NCBI GenBank assembly: GCA_963781155.1 | Contig: CAWAEC010000016.1 | Coordinates: 372,001 to 436,000, forward strand | DNA: 64,000 nt | Source of the DNA: PALSA-693 sp963781155 | GTDB taxonomy: Bacteria > Actinomycetota > Acidimicrobiia > Acidimicrobiales > Palsa-688 | Direction: 5' to 3' | Shown: positions 8,501 to 17,480 of the stretch, piece by piece | Position numbering within the stretch: the stretch's first letter is position 1 | Layout of the letters: every line of letters begins with the position of its first letter | Notes under the pieces: model-generated | The model's input: the letters and a program-made list of their open reading frames with translations, nothing else | Told to the model about the DNA's origin: nothing | Databases searched by the model: none | Made by a program: the position numbers and the translations under genes

Positions 8501-9508
8501 TCAGGAACTGGTCGAAGTGCTCTGAAAGGCGCGGATCAACTGGGAAATGTTGATGGGCACCGCGCCGGACGGAGCGGAGACAGCGCCGGCTTTTGCAACT
8601 GCCATGTTGGCGCTGGCGGGACCGGTGAGCGTATGTGACGTGTCGAACTGGTTGAGCGACAGCTCCAGGTTCGAGACGATTCCACTGTTTACGGTCACGA
8701 CGACGTTGCCGGACTTGTTGGCTGGAACTGCGGCATGAGCCCGCTGGGCCAGACCGTTGACCTGGCTGCTGAGCGCCGACATGCCCGGTGTGGCGGCCAC
8801 CGCCTGAGCCAGAGCGGTAACCAGCTGCTGCGCGTTCACGGTGATCTGCGCTTTGCCTGCCCCGGCTGACGTGATGTTCTTGCTCTGGGCAAGTGCATTG
8901 AAGAAGGCGCCAACCACCCGCCCGACCAGCTGAGGAAGTGACGGAAGGGTGACCCCTATGGTCTGAGTGAACTGATTGAGCAGCTTGACATCAAGAGAGA
9001 CCCACTGGCCGCTGTTGAGCGCTCCGAGGCCCTGGACTTGAGATCCCAGCTGCGCCAAGCGAGACCGGAATTGTGCAACCTGGCCCTTGTCCAGGCTGTA
9101 CGTGGTGGTGAGCTGCTGGATGTCGACACGGGCGAAGAGCGTCGAGCCCACCACGCGTAGCTCAACGAGAGTGTTGCCGCCTTCTGACAAAGAAAAGTTC
9201 AGCTCACCGCCCACGCCGGCATTGGCGAGGGTCGTTCCCGACGCGGCGTGCACGGCAAGGACCAGCCGACTGTTCAAGATGGCCTGCTCTTGCGAGGACG
9301 TCAGACTGGAGTTCCCGTTGCTCGAAAAGTCGGACGGGCTGCCCTGCAACGAAACGCTGAGCTGCAAGCCAGACTGGTTGGCAGTCGCCTTGAGGGCGGA
9401 CTGCACGGCTTGCGGGCTCGTGGTGGAGTTGCTGCTGCCGCACGCCACCAGGCCTACCGTCGACAGCACGGCCGCCAGGGCTACGGCCACAAATCGGGTA
9501 CGTAGCAC
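8501..9508 (-). CDS. Predicted lipoprotein
   Basis: About 335 residues beginning MLRTRFVAVALAA, a lipoprotein signal peptide with lipobox GLVAC followed by a Ser/Thr-rich linker, so it is probably anchored outside the cytoplasmic membrane. The mature part is Ser/Gln/Leu/Val-rich with many predicted strands and no motif I recognise; an LppX/LolA-like lipid-binding barrel is a weak guess. A GTG at 9550 would add 14 residues before the signal peptide, so GTG 9508 is preferred. It lies downstream of, and in the same direction as, the histidine kinase operon. Confidence 0.7.
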   Translation of the reverse strand: MLRTRFVAVALAAVLSTVGLVACGSSNSTTSPQAVQSALKATANQSGLQLSVSLQGSPSDFSSNGNSSLTSSQEQAILNSRLVLAVHAASGTTLANAGVGGELNFSLSEGGNTLVELRVVGSTLFARVDIQQLTTTYSLDKGQVAQFRSRLAQLGSQVQGLGALNSGQWVSLDVKLLNQFTQTIGVTLPSLPQLVGRVVGAFFNALAQSKNITSAGAGKAQITVNAQQLVTALAQAVAATPGMSALSSQVNGLAQRAHAAVPANKSGNVVVTVNSGIVSNLELSLNQFDTSHTLTGPASANMAVAKAGAVSAPSGAVPINISQLIRAFQSTSTSS

Positions 9509-9685
9509 GTGATGAATACTACGCGCACCGTCCACCGGTTGGATCCTCACGTCTGAAATACTATGGAAGGTGTCGAGAGGGAAGAAACTTGCGGCCTGGA
9601 TAGGGGGTTTCGGTCCCGCAGTAGGCCTGTTCCAGGGGCGTGCTGAAGATGATGTGCCTGCGTCCAGTGTGAAGATCCCGGGAAA

Positions 9686-11041
9686 CTACGTCCGCAGCTG
9701 AGGTTCTGGTAGCTGGGAGGAGACCGTCACCGGAAAGCGAAGGAGGAATCGGGACCCACCACCAGGGGCGCCGTCGACACTCACAGTGCCGCCATGAGCG
9801 TCGACAAGTTCCTTGACGACAGCCAAGCCGATTCCACTGCCGGCGCCCGACCGGCCCGCGGAACCCCGGTAGAACCGCTCCCAGATGGCGCCTCTTTCAT
9901 CTTCGGGAATGCCCGGTCCGCTGTCGGTGACCTCGAGCACGGCGTCCTTCCCGTCGACAAATGTGCGCACCATCACCCGTCCGCCGGCCGGGGTGAACTT
10001 CACCGCATTCGTCAGCAAGTTCACAGCCACCTGGTGCAGGCGGTACGGGTCTCCGATCACTCCCGTAGGTGGCAAGTCCTGTTCGAGTTCGATCTGGCCG
10101 TCGCGGAAACGGGGCGCGAGTGAATTTGCGGCGTCAGCCGCAACACGCCCCAGGTCGAGCGGACGCCGGCTGAGTTCCAACCCAGCAGCTTGTGCCGCGG
10201 CCAGGGTCTGGAGATCCTCGACCAGTCGTCCCAGGCGAACCGCTTCTTCATGCAGTGAGACCAGCGCGTCGCGAGTTGGAGTGGTGATCCCGTCGCGGAG
10301 CGCCTCCGTCTCCGCTTGCATGACCGCCACCGGGGTGCGCAGCTCATGTGCCACGTCCGCAACCAGCGCTCGTCGTAGCTGATCCTCTTGCTCGAGAGAA
10401 TCGGCCATGGCGTCGAAAGCTCGGCCCAACTCCCCCAGTTCGCCAGGCCCGGCGCTCGGGCCAACCCTCGGAGAGCGTTCGCCGAGTTTGAGGGACTTCA
10501 CCGCTTGGGACAGCCGCTGAAGCGGGCGAACGACTCCACGTGCCATCAGCACGCCCACGATCAGGCCTCCGAGGGCCGCAAGAGCCGCGCTCCATGCAAC
10601 CGCCGCCGAGAGGGACGAGCGCAAGTGACTGTCGCCCGGGCTGACGCCGTCATTAGGGAAGCCGATGGTTGCCGTTCCGACCTGGCGCCCGCCAACGGCG
10701 ATGGCTTGCTCGTCCGACGTGTGATCCGAGGAAGCTGCGCTGCCGCCCAGCAGGTCCCTCCCGTTCTGGTCGCTCACCCGGACCGTAATACCGGCCTGAT
10801 TTGCCAGCGCGGTCACCGGGCGCAAGTCTGCGTCGGTCCATCCTCCTGCCGATTCGTACGCTGTCTGAGCCAGGGCGACGACTTCTGCAGCGGTGCGGTC
10901 TCTTTCAGTCGCCGCCAGATGAGAGACATTTCCCTGGTCCGCTATCAGCACCGCCACCGAGAACACGGCCACGGCGAAGAGAGAGACTCCGACGAAGCCG
11001 GCCGCGAATCGTACGCCCAGCGGTCCGAGCCGGCGACCCAT
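9686..11041 (-). CDS. Sensor histidine kinase (HAMP-HisKA-HATPase)
   Basis: A 451-residue membrane sensor kinase. It has TM1 at about 12-34, an extracytoplasmic sensor of about 110 residues, TM2 at about 145-168, and HAMP to about 220. The H-box HELRTP (His232) is followed by the N-box (LLTNAVKFTP), G1 (DSGPGIP), the F-box (IWERFYRG) and G2 (GSGIGLAVVK). It lies 4 nt downstream of its response regulator, an obvious cognate pair. The signal is unknown; the downstream lipoprotein may belong to the same transcript. Confidence 0.95.
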   Translation of the reverse strand: MGRRLGPLGVRFAAGFVGVSLFAVAVFSVAVLIADQGNVSHLAATERDRTAAEVVALAQTAYESAGGWTDADLRPVTALANQAGITVRVSDQNGRDLLGGSAASSDHTSDEQAIAVGGRQVGTATIGFPNDGVSPGDSHLRSSLSAAVAWSAALAALGGLIVGVLMARGVVRPLQRLSQAVKSLKLGERSPRVGPSAGPGELGELGRAFDAMADSLEQEDQLRRALVADVAHELRTPVAVMQAETEALRDGITTPTRDALVSLHEEAVRLGRLVEDLQTLAAAQAAGLELSRRPLDLGRVAADAANSLAPRFRDGQIELEQDLPPTGVIGDPYRLHQVAVNLLTNAVKFTPAGGRVMVRTFVDGKDAVLEVTDSGPGIPEDERGAIWERFYRGSAGRSGAGSGIGLAVVKELVDAHGGTVSVDGAPGGGSRFLLRFPVTVSSQLPEPQLRT

Positions 11042-11045
11042 TCCC

Positions 11046-11744
11046 CTATTTATCCCGGCTCAGGCCCAATCGATAGCCGGCTCCGAGTACCGTCTCAACC
11101 AGCACGGGCTCGGTGGAGTCGGCTTCGATCTTGCGACGCAAGTTCTTTACGTGTGAATCGACGGTTCGTTCGTAGCCCTCGAATTCGTATCCCCGGACTC
11201 GGTTGATCAACTCGTAGCGCGAATACACCCGGCCTGGCACGCGGGCCAAAGCCAGGAGCACCCCCCACTCTGTCGGGGTCAACTCGACACTTCGGCCGTC
11301 AACCTGGACCCGCCGTCGATCCTCGTCGATCACCAGCCGCCCATCTCCGTAGGACACCGGCCCGGCTTCGACCGTGGGGCTTCGCCCTCGACGCAAGACA
11401 GCCCCCACACGCAAGACCAGTTCCCGCGGGCTGAAGGGCTTGGTGACGTAGTCGTCCGCTCCCAACTCGAGGCCCGCAATCCGGTCTCGTTCGTCGGTCT
11501 TGGCAGTCAACATCAGAATCGGGACGTCCGAACTGGAGCGTATCTCGCGCGCCACCTCCTCGCCGGGGACATCCGGAAGTCCTAGATCGAGGATGACCAG
11601 ATCGAGTGGCACTCTTGCCGCGTAACTGAGTGCTTCGGCGCCCGATGCAGTCGAAAATACATCGAGCCCCTCGCGCTCGAGATAGGCGCGTAACAACTCG
11701 CGCAGCTTGTACTCATCCTCCACCACCATCACCTGCTGGGCCAC
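11046..11744 (-). CDS. OmpR/PhoB-family response regulator
   Basis: About 232 residues. The receiver domain carries the phosphoacceptor Asp in LVILDLGLPD, the switch Thr in MLTAK and the Lys in VTKPF. The C-terminal winged helix ends SHVKNLRRKIE...VLGAGYRLG, the OmpR-type DNA-binding form. GTG 11744 is preferred over GTG 11753 because AGGGAGG lies about 8 nt upstream of the former and abuts the latter. It is divergent from the zinc-finger/baeRF gene, which it might regulate. Confidence 0.93.
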   Translation of the reverse strand: MAQQVMVVEDEYKLRELLRAYLEREGLDVFSTASGAEALSYAARVPLDLVILDLGLPDVPGEEVAREIRSSSDVPILMLTAKTDERDRIAGLELGADDYVTKPFSPRELVLRVGAVLRRGRSPTVEAGPVSYGDGRLVIDEDRRRVQVDGRSVELTPTEWGVLLALARVPGRVYSRYELINRVRGYEFEGYERTVDSHVKNLRRKIEADSTEPVLVETVLGAGYRLGLSRDK

Positions 11745-11895
11745 CGCGTCCACCTCCCTCTCCTCAGTATCGGAACGACAGCACCCGGTGAGGGCGAACC
11801 GAGGGGCATCTCCATGCCATCTCCATTCTGCCTCGATCCTTCTGCCAACCTCCCGCGATCGACTCGATCAACCAAACAACAGATCTGAAGGTCGC

Positions 11896-13113
11896 ATGTC
11901 TGTCTACCACTGTCCTCTTTGCCCGCTCATCTTCGAGTTCCGCTCCGAGATGGAGTCTCACCTCAGCCGGGAGCACCGCCCTGTCGCGCCGGAAGAGGCG
12001 GACCTGCAGGTCGAGCTCGCCGCGGCCGCCGTCGAGCTGAGCTGGGAGGGACTGGCCGCGCTGCGGGCGTCGTTGGGCCGTCCATCCGTGTCACTCCTGC
12101 TGGCGACCACTCCCAGCGCCACCATGACGGTTCTCGACGTAGCCCGGCTGCGGCGTCTCGCGGATCGAGTCCGGCGCCGGCTTCGAGGCGAACCGGGCTG
12201 GAACGCGGCGACGCCCGTGGTCGAACACCGTCTGTCCAGAGTTGTCTCCGCCGCAGAAAGTCTGCCCACTGAGCTCGGTCTGGCCGTTTTCGTGAACCAC
12301 CGGTCGATGGGGATCGTGCGGTTGCCCTTCGCCCCTCGTGATCGGCACGTGGTCGACCCCCGCTTCGCGACCCGCGATCTCGAATACGCCCTTCGGCGCT
12401 TTCCCCGCTACCGGCTTTTGGTGCTTGGCCACCATCCCCGCATTCTCGAAGGACGGGCTTCGCAGCTATCCGAGGCCGACTTGCGCCGCGACCATCCTGA
12501 TCAGAGCGACGCGGGAGACAAAACTGCCGATTGGCTGCTCCAGCAGCGGGTAAGCCTGGCAGGCAGGCTCCCTGTGATCTTGATCGGCGAGCGTCGATAC
12601 CGCGAGGCATTCGTTTGCCATTCGCGCCATGCAAGCGATGTTGTCGCCGAGGTCTCCCGACCGCGTTTACGAAAGGCGGCCCTGTCGGACCTGGCCGCGC
12701 ACGCTCTGGAGGAGTTGCACTACAGGCATCAGGAGCGAGCAATTGCGGATCTGCACCACGCCGAAGGAGAGGACCAGATCGTCTGGGGAGTGCAACGAGC
12801 GTGGAACGCGGTGCGGACGGGAGCTGCTGACAGAGTGTGGGTGGAACACGATTTCGCCGTGCCGGGGCGCACTGCTCCGGGGGCCTGCGGAGTGGAGACC
12901 TCCACCGATCCGGCCGAGCCAGGCGCGATCGACGACCTTCTCGATGTCCTCATCACCAAGGCGGCCGGCCTCGGAATACCCGTTGATCTGCTTGACAAGG
13001 ACACCCTGGAGTGCGGCGAACCGGTCGCAGCCAGACTCGGGCACAACGATCGGGCCTGTACGAACAGAGTCAGCCATCCCTCGCCTCCAGCCGACGTCGT
13101 GACATCTCGATGA
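11896..13113 (+). CDS. baeRF-family protein with N-terminal C2H2 zinc finger
   Basis: A 405-residue protein. Residues 6-27 form a C-x2-C-x12-H-x4-H finger (Cys6, Cys9, His22, His27). The rest resembles bacterial archaeo-eukaryotic release-factor-like (baeRF) proteins: an ATT-like opening strand (SVSLLLATTPS), a central ELGLAVFVN domain with the YRLLVLGHHPRIL strand, and a C-terminal L7Ae-like part with ADRVWVEHDF and IDDLLDVLITKAAGLG. Related proteins are linked to ribosome rescue or stress. ATG 11896 begins just before the finger; the longer upstream reading lacks support. Confidence 0.75.
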   Translation: MSVYHCPLCPLIFEFRSEMESHLSREHRPVAPEEADLQVELAAAAVELSWEGLAALRASLGRPSVSLLLATTPSATMTVLDVARLRRLADRVRRRLRGEPGWNAATPVVEHRLSRVVSAAESLPTELGLAVFVNHRSMGIVRLPFAPRDRHVVDPRFATRDLEYALRRFPRYRLLVLGHHPRILEGRASQLSEADLRRDHPDQSDAGDKTADWLLQQRVSLAGRLPVILIGERRYREAFVCHSRHASDVVAEVSRPRLRKAALSDLAAHALEELHYRHQERAIADLHHAEGEDQIVWGVQRAWNAVRTGAADRVWVEHDFAVPGRTAPGACGVETSTDPAEPGAIDDLLDVLITKAAGLGIPVDLLDKDTLECGEPVAARLGHNDRACTNRVSHPSPPADVVTSR

Positions 13114-13214
13114 ACATGATGTGATATGGCGGCCGTGGATCGTCCACTGCTGAACCCGCAAGCTCCGCTGCTTGACCCGTTCCGCTGAACGCGGCCGTCG
13201 CCACGGTCGGCCAA

Positions 13215-14906
13215 GTGGAAGAATCCCCGGCCGTGGGGACGAAGCGGCCGTCGGAGTCGGGCTCACGATCCGGGGATTTCGACCACGCTCTCCGCCGGTT
13301 TGGTCCATTTCATGTTATCCCGTTGGCAGCTCTCGTGGTCGCGATCGCTTTCACGGTGGCGGCGACGGTGCTCGTTCACGGCCTCGTCACGAACCAGGAA
13401 CGCAAGCTGCTCAGCGAGCGGGCCGACGAAGTAAACCTCGTCCTGACCGTTTCCATCACAACCGTCTCCACCGACCTTTCCGTCCTGGCGAGGGACGCAG
13501 GACGAGCGGGCCCGACGCAGTTCATCAACGAGGCAGAGGCCCAGTTGGCCAGCAGCAACCGGAGATCCGGCCTGGCCCTGGCCCTGCTCCGTCCCTCGGG
13601 AGGAAATTTCGTCGTCGTCGCGGCTGCAGGCGCGGGTCTGTCCCAGGGGCAGACACTGTCGGGGGCAGCGGCCAACGCGATGAAGTCGGCCGAGGGCCGC
13701 TCGACGATGGTGGCGACAGGCGTCTACGGGTCGGGCAACTCAAGATCCGTCGGCTACGCGGTCGCCGCTCCGGGCGGCCAGCTGGTGTACCGCCAGTCGA
13801 TCCTGGGGCCGGTTCGCCCTCCGTCCCAAGCCGGCACCGCCCCCTTCAGCGAGTTGCATGTGGCCGTCTACGCCGCCGCTCGACCGGACGCCAGCCAGAT
13901 ACTGGTCGCCACCACGAAGGCGCTGCCGCTCACGGGCGATGTCCGGTACGTGCCACTGATGGCCGGATCGACCAAATGGGTGACAGGCGTCAGTGCTATC
14001 CACCCACTGGTTGGATCCGTCGCCGCCTCCGCACCATGGGTCGCACTCGGAGTCGGACTCGTCGGCTCCGCCCTGGTGTTCCTGCTTCTCGAGGGAATGG
14101 CTTACCGACGGGACGACGTCCTCCAGGCAGTCGAGACCGAGCACCGCTTCGCCGAGGCGTTACAGAGAAGGATGTTGCCGACTGTTCCGGTGCTAGCCGG
14201 TTTGGACGTGGCTTCTCGTTATGTTCCAGGAGCAGATCACCAGCAAGTTGGTGGGGACTGGTTTGATGTCTTCGCATTGCCACCCGGACGGGTCGCGTTG
14301 GTGATCGGCGATGTGATGGGTCATGACGTTGACGCGGCCGCGACAATGGCTCAGGTTCGGGCCGCTCTTCGCTCCTACGCGGCAGAAGGTGGGGACCCCT
14401 CTTGGACGCTGGAACGGCTGGCCACATTTGTCGAGCTCTTCAACATCTCGGCGGTGGTTACCGTGATCTACGGACTCCTGGACACGCCGGGGACGGACGG
14501 CTCACGTCGATTCTCGTGGTCGAATGCTGGGCATCTTCCTCCCCTACTGCGGCACCCTGACGGGCGAGTGGAGGAACTCGGGGAGGCCACGTCGCCGCTC
14601 CTCGGTGCTCCTTCGATCACGCCGAGACCCGCTGGCGAGAAGTTGATCGGTCCGGGCGACACACTGCTGCTATATACAGACGGTCTCGTTGAAATCGAGG
14701 GGCAAGATCTCACGGAGACCGTGACTCGACTCCAGGGCGTGCTCGGCCGAGCCGACCTGCCGACCGCGCAAGGCGTGTGTGAGGCTGTACTGGAAGCGCA
14801 GCTTCACGAGCAAAGGCGTGATGACGTGGCGCTGCTGGCCGTCGGCGTGACCGAGGTGCCTTCAAGTGGTCAGCCCGCTGCTGAGACCACAAGGTCGGCC
14901 TTGTGA
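13215..14906 (+). CDS. Membrane-bound PP2C/SpoIIE-type serine phosphatase
   Basis: A 563-residue protein. It has TM1 at about 33-57, an extracytoplasmic sensor (about 60-265, CHASE-like in size), TM2 at about 273-294, a short coiled linker, then a SpoIIE/RsbU PP2C catalytic domain. Metal-binding aspartates are visible in GGDWFD (about 348), IGDVMGHD (about 366) and LLYTDGLVE. Such enzymes dephosphorylate anti-anti-sigma factors and so control a stress sigma factor; no sigma or anti-sigma gene lies in this window. It starts at GTG 13215, 101 bp after the baeRF gene, and may be coexpressed. Confidence 0.88.
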   Translation: MEESPAVGTKRPSESGSRSGDFDHALRRFGPFHVIPLAALVVAIAFTVAATVLVHGLVTNQERKLLSERADEVNLVLTVSITTVSTDLSVLARDAGRAGPTQFINEAEAQLASSNRRSGLALALLRPSGGNFVVVAAAGAGLSQGQTLSGAAANAMKSAEGRSTMVATGVYGSGNSRSVGYAVAAPGGQLVYRQSILGPVRPPSQAGTAPFSELHVAVYAAARPDASQILVATTKALPLTGDVRYVPLMAGSTKWVTGVSAIHPLVGSVAASAPWVALGVGLVGSALVFLLLEGMAYRRDDVLQAVETEHRFAEALQRRMLPTVPVLAGLDVASRYVPGADHQQVGGDWFDVFALPPGRVALVIGDVMGHDVDAAATMAQVRAALRSYAAEGGDPSWTLERLATFVELFNISAVVTVIYGLLDTPGTDGSRRFSWSNAGHLPPLLRHPDGRVEELGEATSPLLGAPSITPRPAGEKLIGPGDTLLLYTDGLVEIEGQDLTETVTRLQGVLGRADLPTAQGVCEAVLEAQLHEQRRDDVALLAVGVTEVPSSGQPAAETTRSAL

Positions 14907-15019
14907 CTGTCTGACCACCGCGGACCCGGGCCGTGGCTCTGTTGACATGCGGTCCGAGTGGCGACCAATATTCTCTGTCAGGATGCTGCGCACGACATCG
15001 TTATAGAGGGCACAAACTC

Positions 15020-15442
15020 ATGGCTACTGAATCACCCGCTCCGAGGGTCGAGGACCCCACGAAGCCCATGATCATCGACGTTGCCGACGTGGACGGTTTC
15101 ACCATCGCGGACACGGCGGGCGATGATGAGCAGGGTCGGTTTATGATCGAGATGTTCGGCCGCGACCTGCTCACCAAGCCGATTGTGCAAACATCCAGGT
15201 TGTCCGTCTTCCATGAGACAGCGCAGCCGGGCGACCGCGTCAAGCCACACCGGCACGGTACGCACCAGGTCAACTATGTACTCAAGGGCGAGCTTATCTT
15301 CGGCAACCAGCACGTCCGGCCGGGCATGGCGTTCTTCACACCGGACATGCTCTACTCCTGGAGGGCCGGCGAAGAAGGCGCCGAGTGGATCGAGATCCAC
15401 GGTGGCCAGCCGGGCATCTACGTGGACCGTCCGCCGGCCTGA
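15020..15442 (+). CDS. Small cupin protein
   Basis: A 140-residue cupin with the metal-binding motif HRHGTHQVNYVLKGEL and second motif GMAFFTPDMLYSWRAG. ATG 15020 is preceded by GAGGG. It is monocistronic, convergent with the KstD-like gene (78 bp apart). Its metal site looks intact (His-x-His...Glu with a later His replaced), so dioxygenase, isomerase or sensor roles are open. Confidence 0.78.
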   Translation: MATESPAPRVEDPTKPMIIDVADVDGFTIADTAGDDEQGRFMIEMFGRDLLTKPIVQTSRLSVFHETAQPGDRVKPHRHGTHQVNYVLKGELIFGNQHVRPGMAFFTPDMLYSWRAGEEGAEWIEIHGGQPGIYVDRPPA

Positions 15443-15520
15443 TCGCCGGCCGATTGACCGGTCGCGTCGGCGTTACCGACCCTTCGCGATCACGGCCGGA
15501 ACGCCCGCATTCGGCGCAGG

Positions 15521-17215
15521 TCACCCGGTGCCGATACCCGGCTCGCCGGGGAGCCGGGCTCCCGCTGCGTGGCGGGCGGCCACATAGCCAAAGACCATGG
15601 TGTTGGCGATGCTGGCCCCGGCGCCCGGATAGGTCCGCCCCATCACTGTCGCCGTGATGTTGCCCGCCGCGTACAAGCCAGGAATAGGTTGGTCGTTCTC
15701 GCCGAGGACCCGGGCAAACTGATCAGTGATCAGTCCGCCGCAAGTTCCGACGTCATTGGGGTAGACCTCGGTGGCGTAGTACGGCGCCCGATCCAAAGGG
15801 CCGACCGCGTGGTTGGGCTGATGGCCGGGATCGCCAAGGCAATCGTTGTAGGCGGATTGGCCTCGCCCGAAGTCCGGGTCGAGACCCTTGCGGGCATACT
15901 CGTTGAAGCGCCCGACTGTCCGCACCAGCCCTTCCGGGTCGACGCCGATCTGGCGCCCCAGATCCTCCACGGTCGCGCCTCTCTTGATGGCGCCGCCGTC
16001 GATGACTTCCTGCGGGATGCGCCGCTTCAGGGGATTCGAGGTGGCAGCATAACGCTGGACGTACCCCTCGTCGAAGATCAGCCAGCATGGTACCGCCTTG
16101 TTGGCGTACATGGCCTTGCCGACCTCGACGTAGGAGTTGGACTCGTTGCAGAACCGTTGCCCGGCGGTGTCAACGAATATCGCACCCGGTCTCTGTCGGG
16201 CCTGTCCCACTGACGCGGCCGCAGCGCCGAGTGCCTGGCTCGTCGACGGCAGCCACCACGCTTCGTCCAACAGGTCCGTCTTGGGCTTGAGCCGCATGGC
16301 GGCCTCCAGCACCTCGCCGGTGTCACCCGGGTTCGCCAGTGTCCACTGGGCCTCGTTCGGCTGATTGTGGCTGTAACGGCGGCGCATTTCTGCGTTCCGT
16401 GCGAATCCACCGGCCGCCAGGAGGACACCCCTGCGTCCCTCTACCTGGAGGCGCTTCCCGTTGCTCAACACGCGCACACCCGCCACGCGTCCATCCTCGA
16501 CGACAAGATCCTCGATAGGCGACTCAGTCCAGATGGGGGGCTCGCCCTGGAGGTCCATGAGTACTTTCACCAACTGTGCGATCAGGGACGCCCCGTTGGT
16601 CAACAGATCCTTGCGACGAAGCTGCGCCGCCCTGGACCGCGCGAACACCCTGGCTGCCGTGAGGAGGTTCCGGGGCGACCGGTTGAAATACTGAACCGCC
16701 CGCAGCTCGTTGGTCCGCATGACAAAGCCGGTGCCTCGAGCGAGGCTCGCGGGCATCTTCTTCTGCCACTGGCCGAGCACCCCCGCGTCGAACGGAACGC
16801 CTTCAATCCCGCGTCCCGCCTCGTTGCCTCCCGGACGACCCGAGTAGTAATCGGCCCAGCCCGGGCAGCGCACGAATTTCACGCCCTTGCGCAGGAGGAA
16901 GGTGATCATCTCGGAGCCCGCCCGCAAAAACATCTCTCGCCGTTCGGGCGTGGAGGCCGGGCCGACATCTCCAACGACGGCCTGCAGATAGGCCAGGCCG
17001 TCATCGTGAGAGTCCGCAACACCGGCAACCCGCATGAGCGGGTTGTCCGGCATCCAGATCATGCCTCCCGACATACCGGTCGAGCCGCCAACCACCGCCA
17101 TCTTCTCCAGAACCAGCGGCTCCAAGCCAGCATCGATGGAGGCAGCCGCCGCCGCCAGGCCACCGCCGCCGCTCCCAGCGATCACGAGGTCAACGGATCT
17201 GTCCCACGTGGTCAT
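15521..17215 (-). CDS. FAD-binding dehydrogenase, 3-ketosteroid delta-1-dehydrogenase-like
   Basis: A 564-residue flavoprotein of the succinate dehydrogenase/KstD superfamily. It has the N-terminal FAD dinucleotide motif AGSGGGGLAAA, the second FAD segment TCGGLITDQFARVL...GLYAAGN, and a C-terminal TYPGAGASI matching the KstD Tyr/Gly catalytic region. Its length fits KstD (about 510-570). The expected reaction is alpha,beta-dehydrogenation of a cyclic ketone or 3-ketosteroid. It is the last gene of the E1-alpha/E1-beta/lipoyl operon, which ties it to an oxo-acid or ketone degradation route; the substrate need not be a steroid. Confidence 0.82.
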   Translation of the reverse strand: MTTWDRSVDLVIAGSGGGGLAAAAASIDAGLEPLVLEKMAVVGGSTGMSGGMIWMPDNPLMRVAGVADSHDDGLAYLQAVVGDVGPASTPERREMFLRAGSEMITFLLRKGVKFVRCPGWADYYSGRPGGNEAGRGIEGVPFDAGVLGQWQKKMPASLARGTGFVMRTNELRAVQYFNRSPRNLLTAARVFARSRAAQLRRKDLLTNGASLIAQLVKVLMDLQGEPPIWTESPIEDLVVEDGRVAGVRVLSNGKRLQVEGRRGVLLAAGGFARNAEMRRRYSHNQPNEAQWTLANPGDTGEVLEAAMRLKPKTDLLDEAWWLPSTSQALGAAAASVGQARQRPGAIFVDTAGQRFCNESNSYVEVGKAMYANKAVPCWLIFDEGYVQRYAATSNPLKRRIPQEVIDGGAIKRGATVEDLGRQIGVDPEGLVRTVGRFNEYARKGLDPDFGRGQSAYNDCLGDPGHQPNHAVGPLDRAPYYATEVYPNDVGTCGGLITDQFARVLGENDQPIPGLYAAGNITATVMGRTYPGAGASIANTMVFGYVAARHAAGARLPGEPGIGTG

Positions 17216-17236
17216 GATTTCCCCCTTTCTGTGCTG

Positions 17237-17476
17237 TCAGGCGGACGAAATTTTCCCAATCTCAGCACCGATGTCGCACACCGTCCCCGGGGATGCAGTC
17301 CAGTGGACGTGCCCGGAAGAACCAGCATCGATCTCGGTCTCGACTTTCTCCGTCTCGATTAAAAACAGTGGCTCGCCCTCCGTGACGAATTGCCCGTCCT
17401 CTACGAGGAGCTGGAGCAACGTCGCCTCGGACACGGCTACGGATGTACGGGGAATACGGACCGTGAAGTCGGCCAT
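17237..17476 (-). CDS. Stand-alone lipoyl-domain protein
   Basis: A 79-residue biotinyl/lipoyl-attachment domain and nothing else. The swinging-arm lysine is Lys44 in ETEKVETEI, with the GEPLFLIE strand before it and the symmetric DIGAEIGKI half at the end. ATG 17476 follows the E1-beta stop by 4 nt. In ordinary 2-oxoacid dehydrogenases this domain is fused to an E2 acyltransferase, which is absent here. A small carrier that shuttles an acyl group from the E1 pair to a remote or shared E2 is likely. The Glu-Thr-Glu-Lys-Val context favours lipoate over biotin. Confidence 0.85.
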   Translation of the reverse strand: MADFTVRIPRTSVAVSEATLLQLLVEDGQFVTEGEPLFLIETEKVETEIDAGSSGHVHWTASPGTVCDIGAEIGKISSA

Positions 17477-17480
17477 GCCG

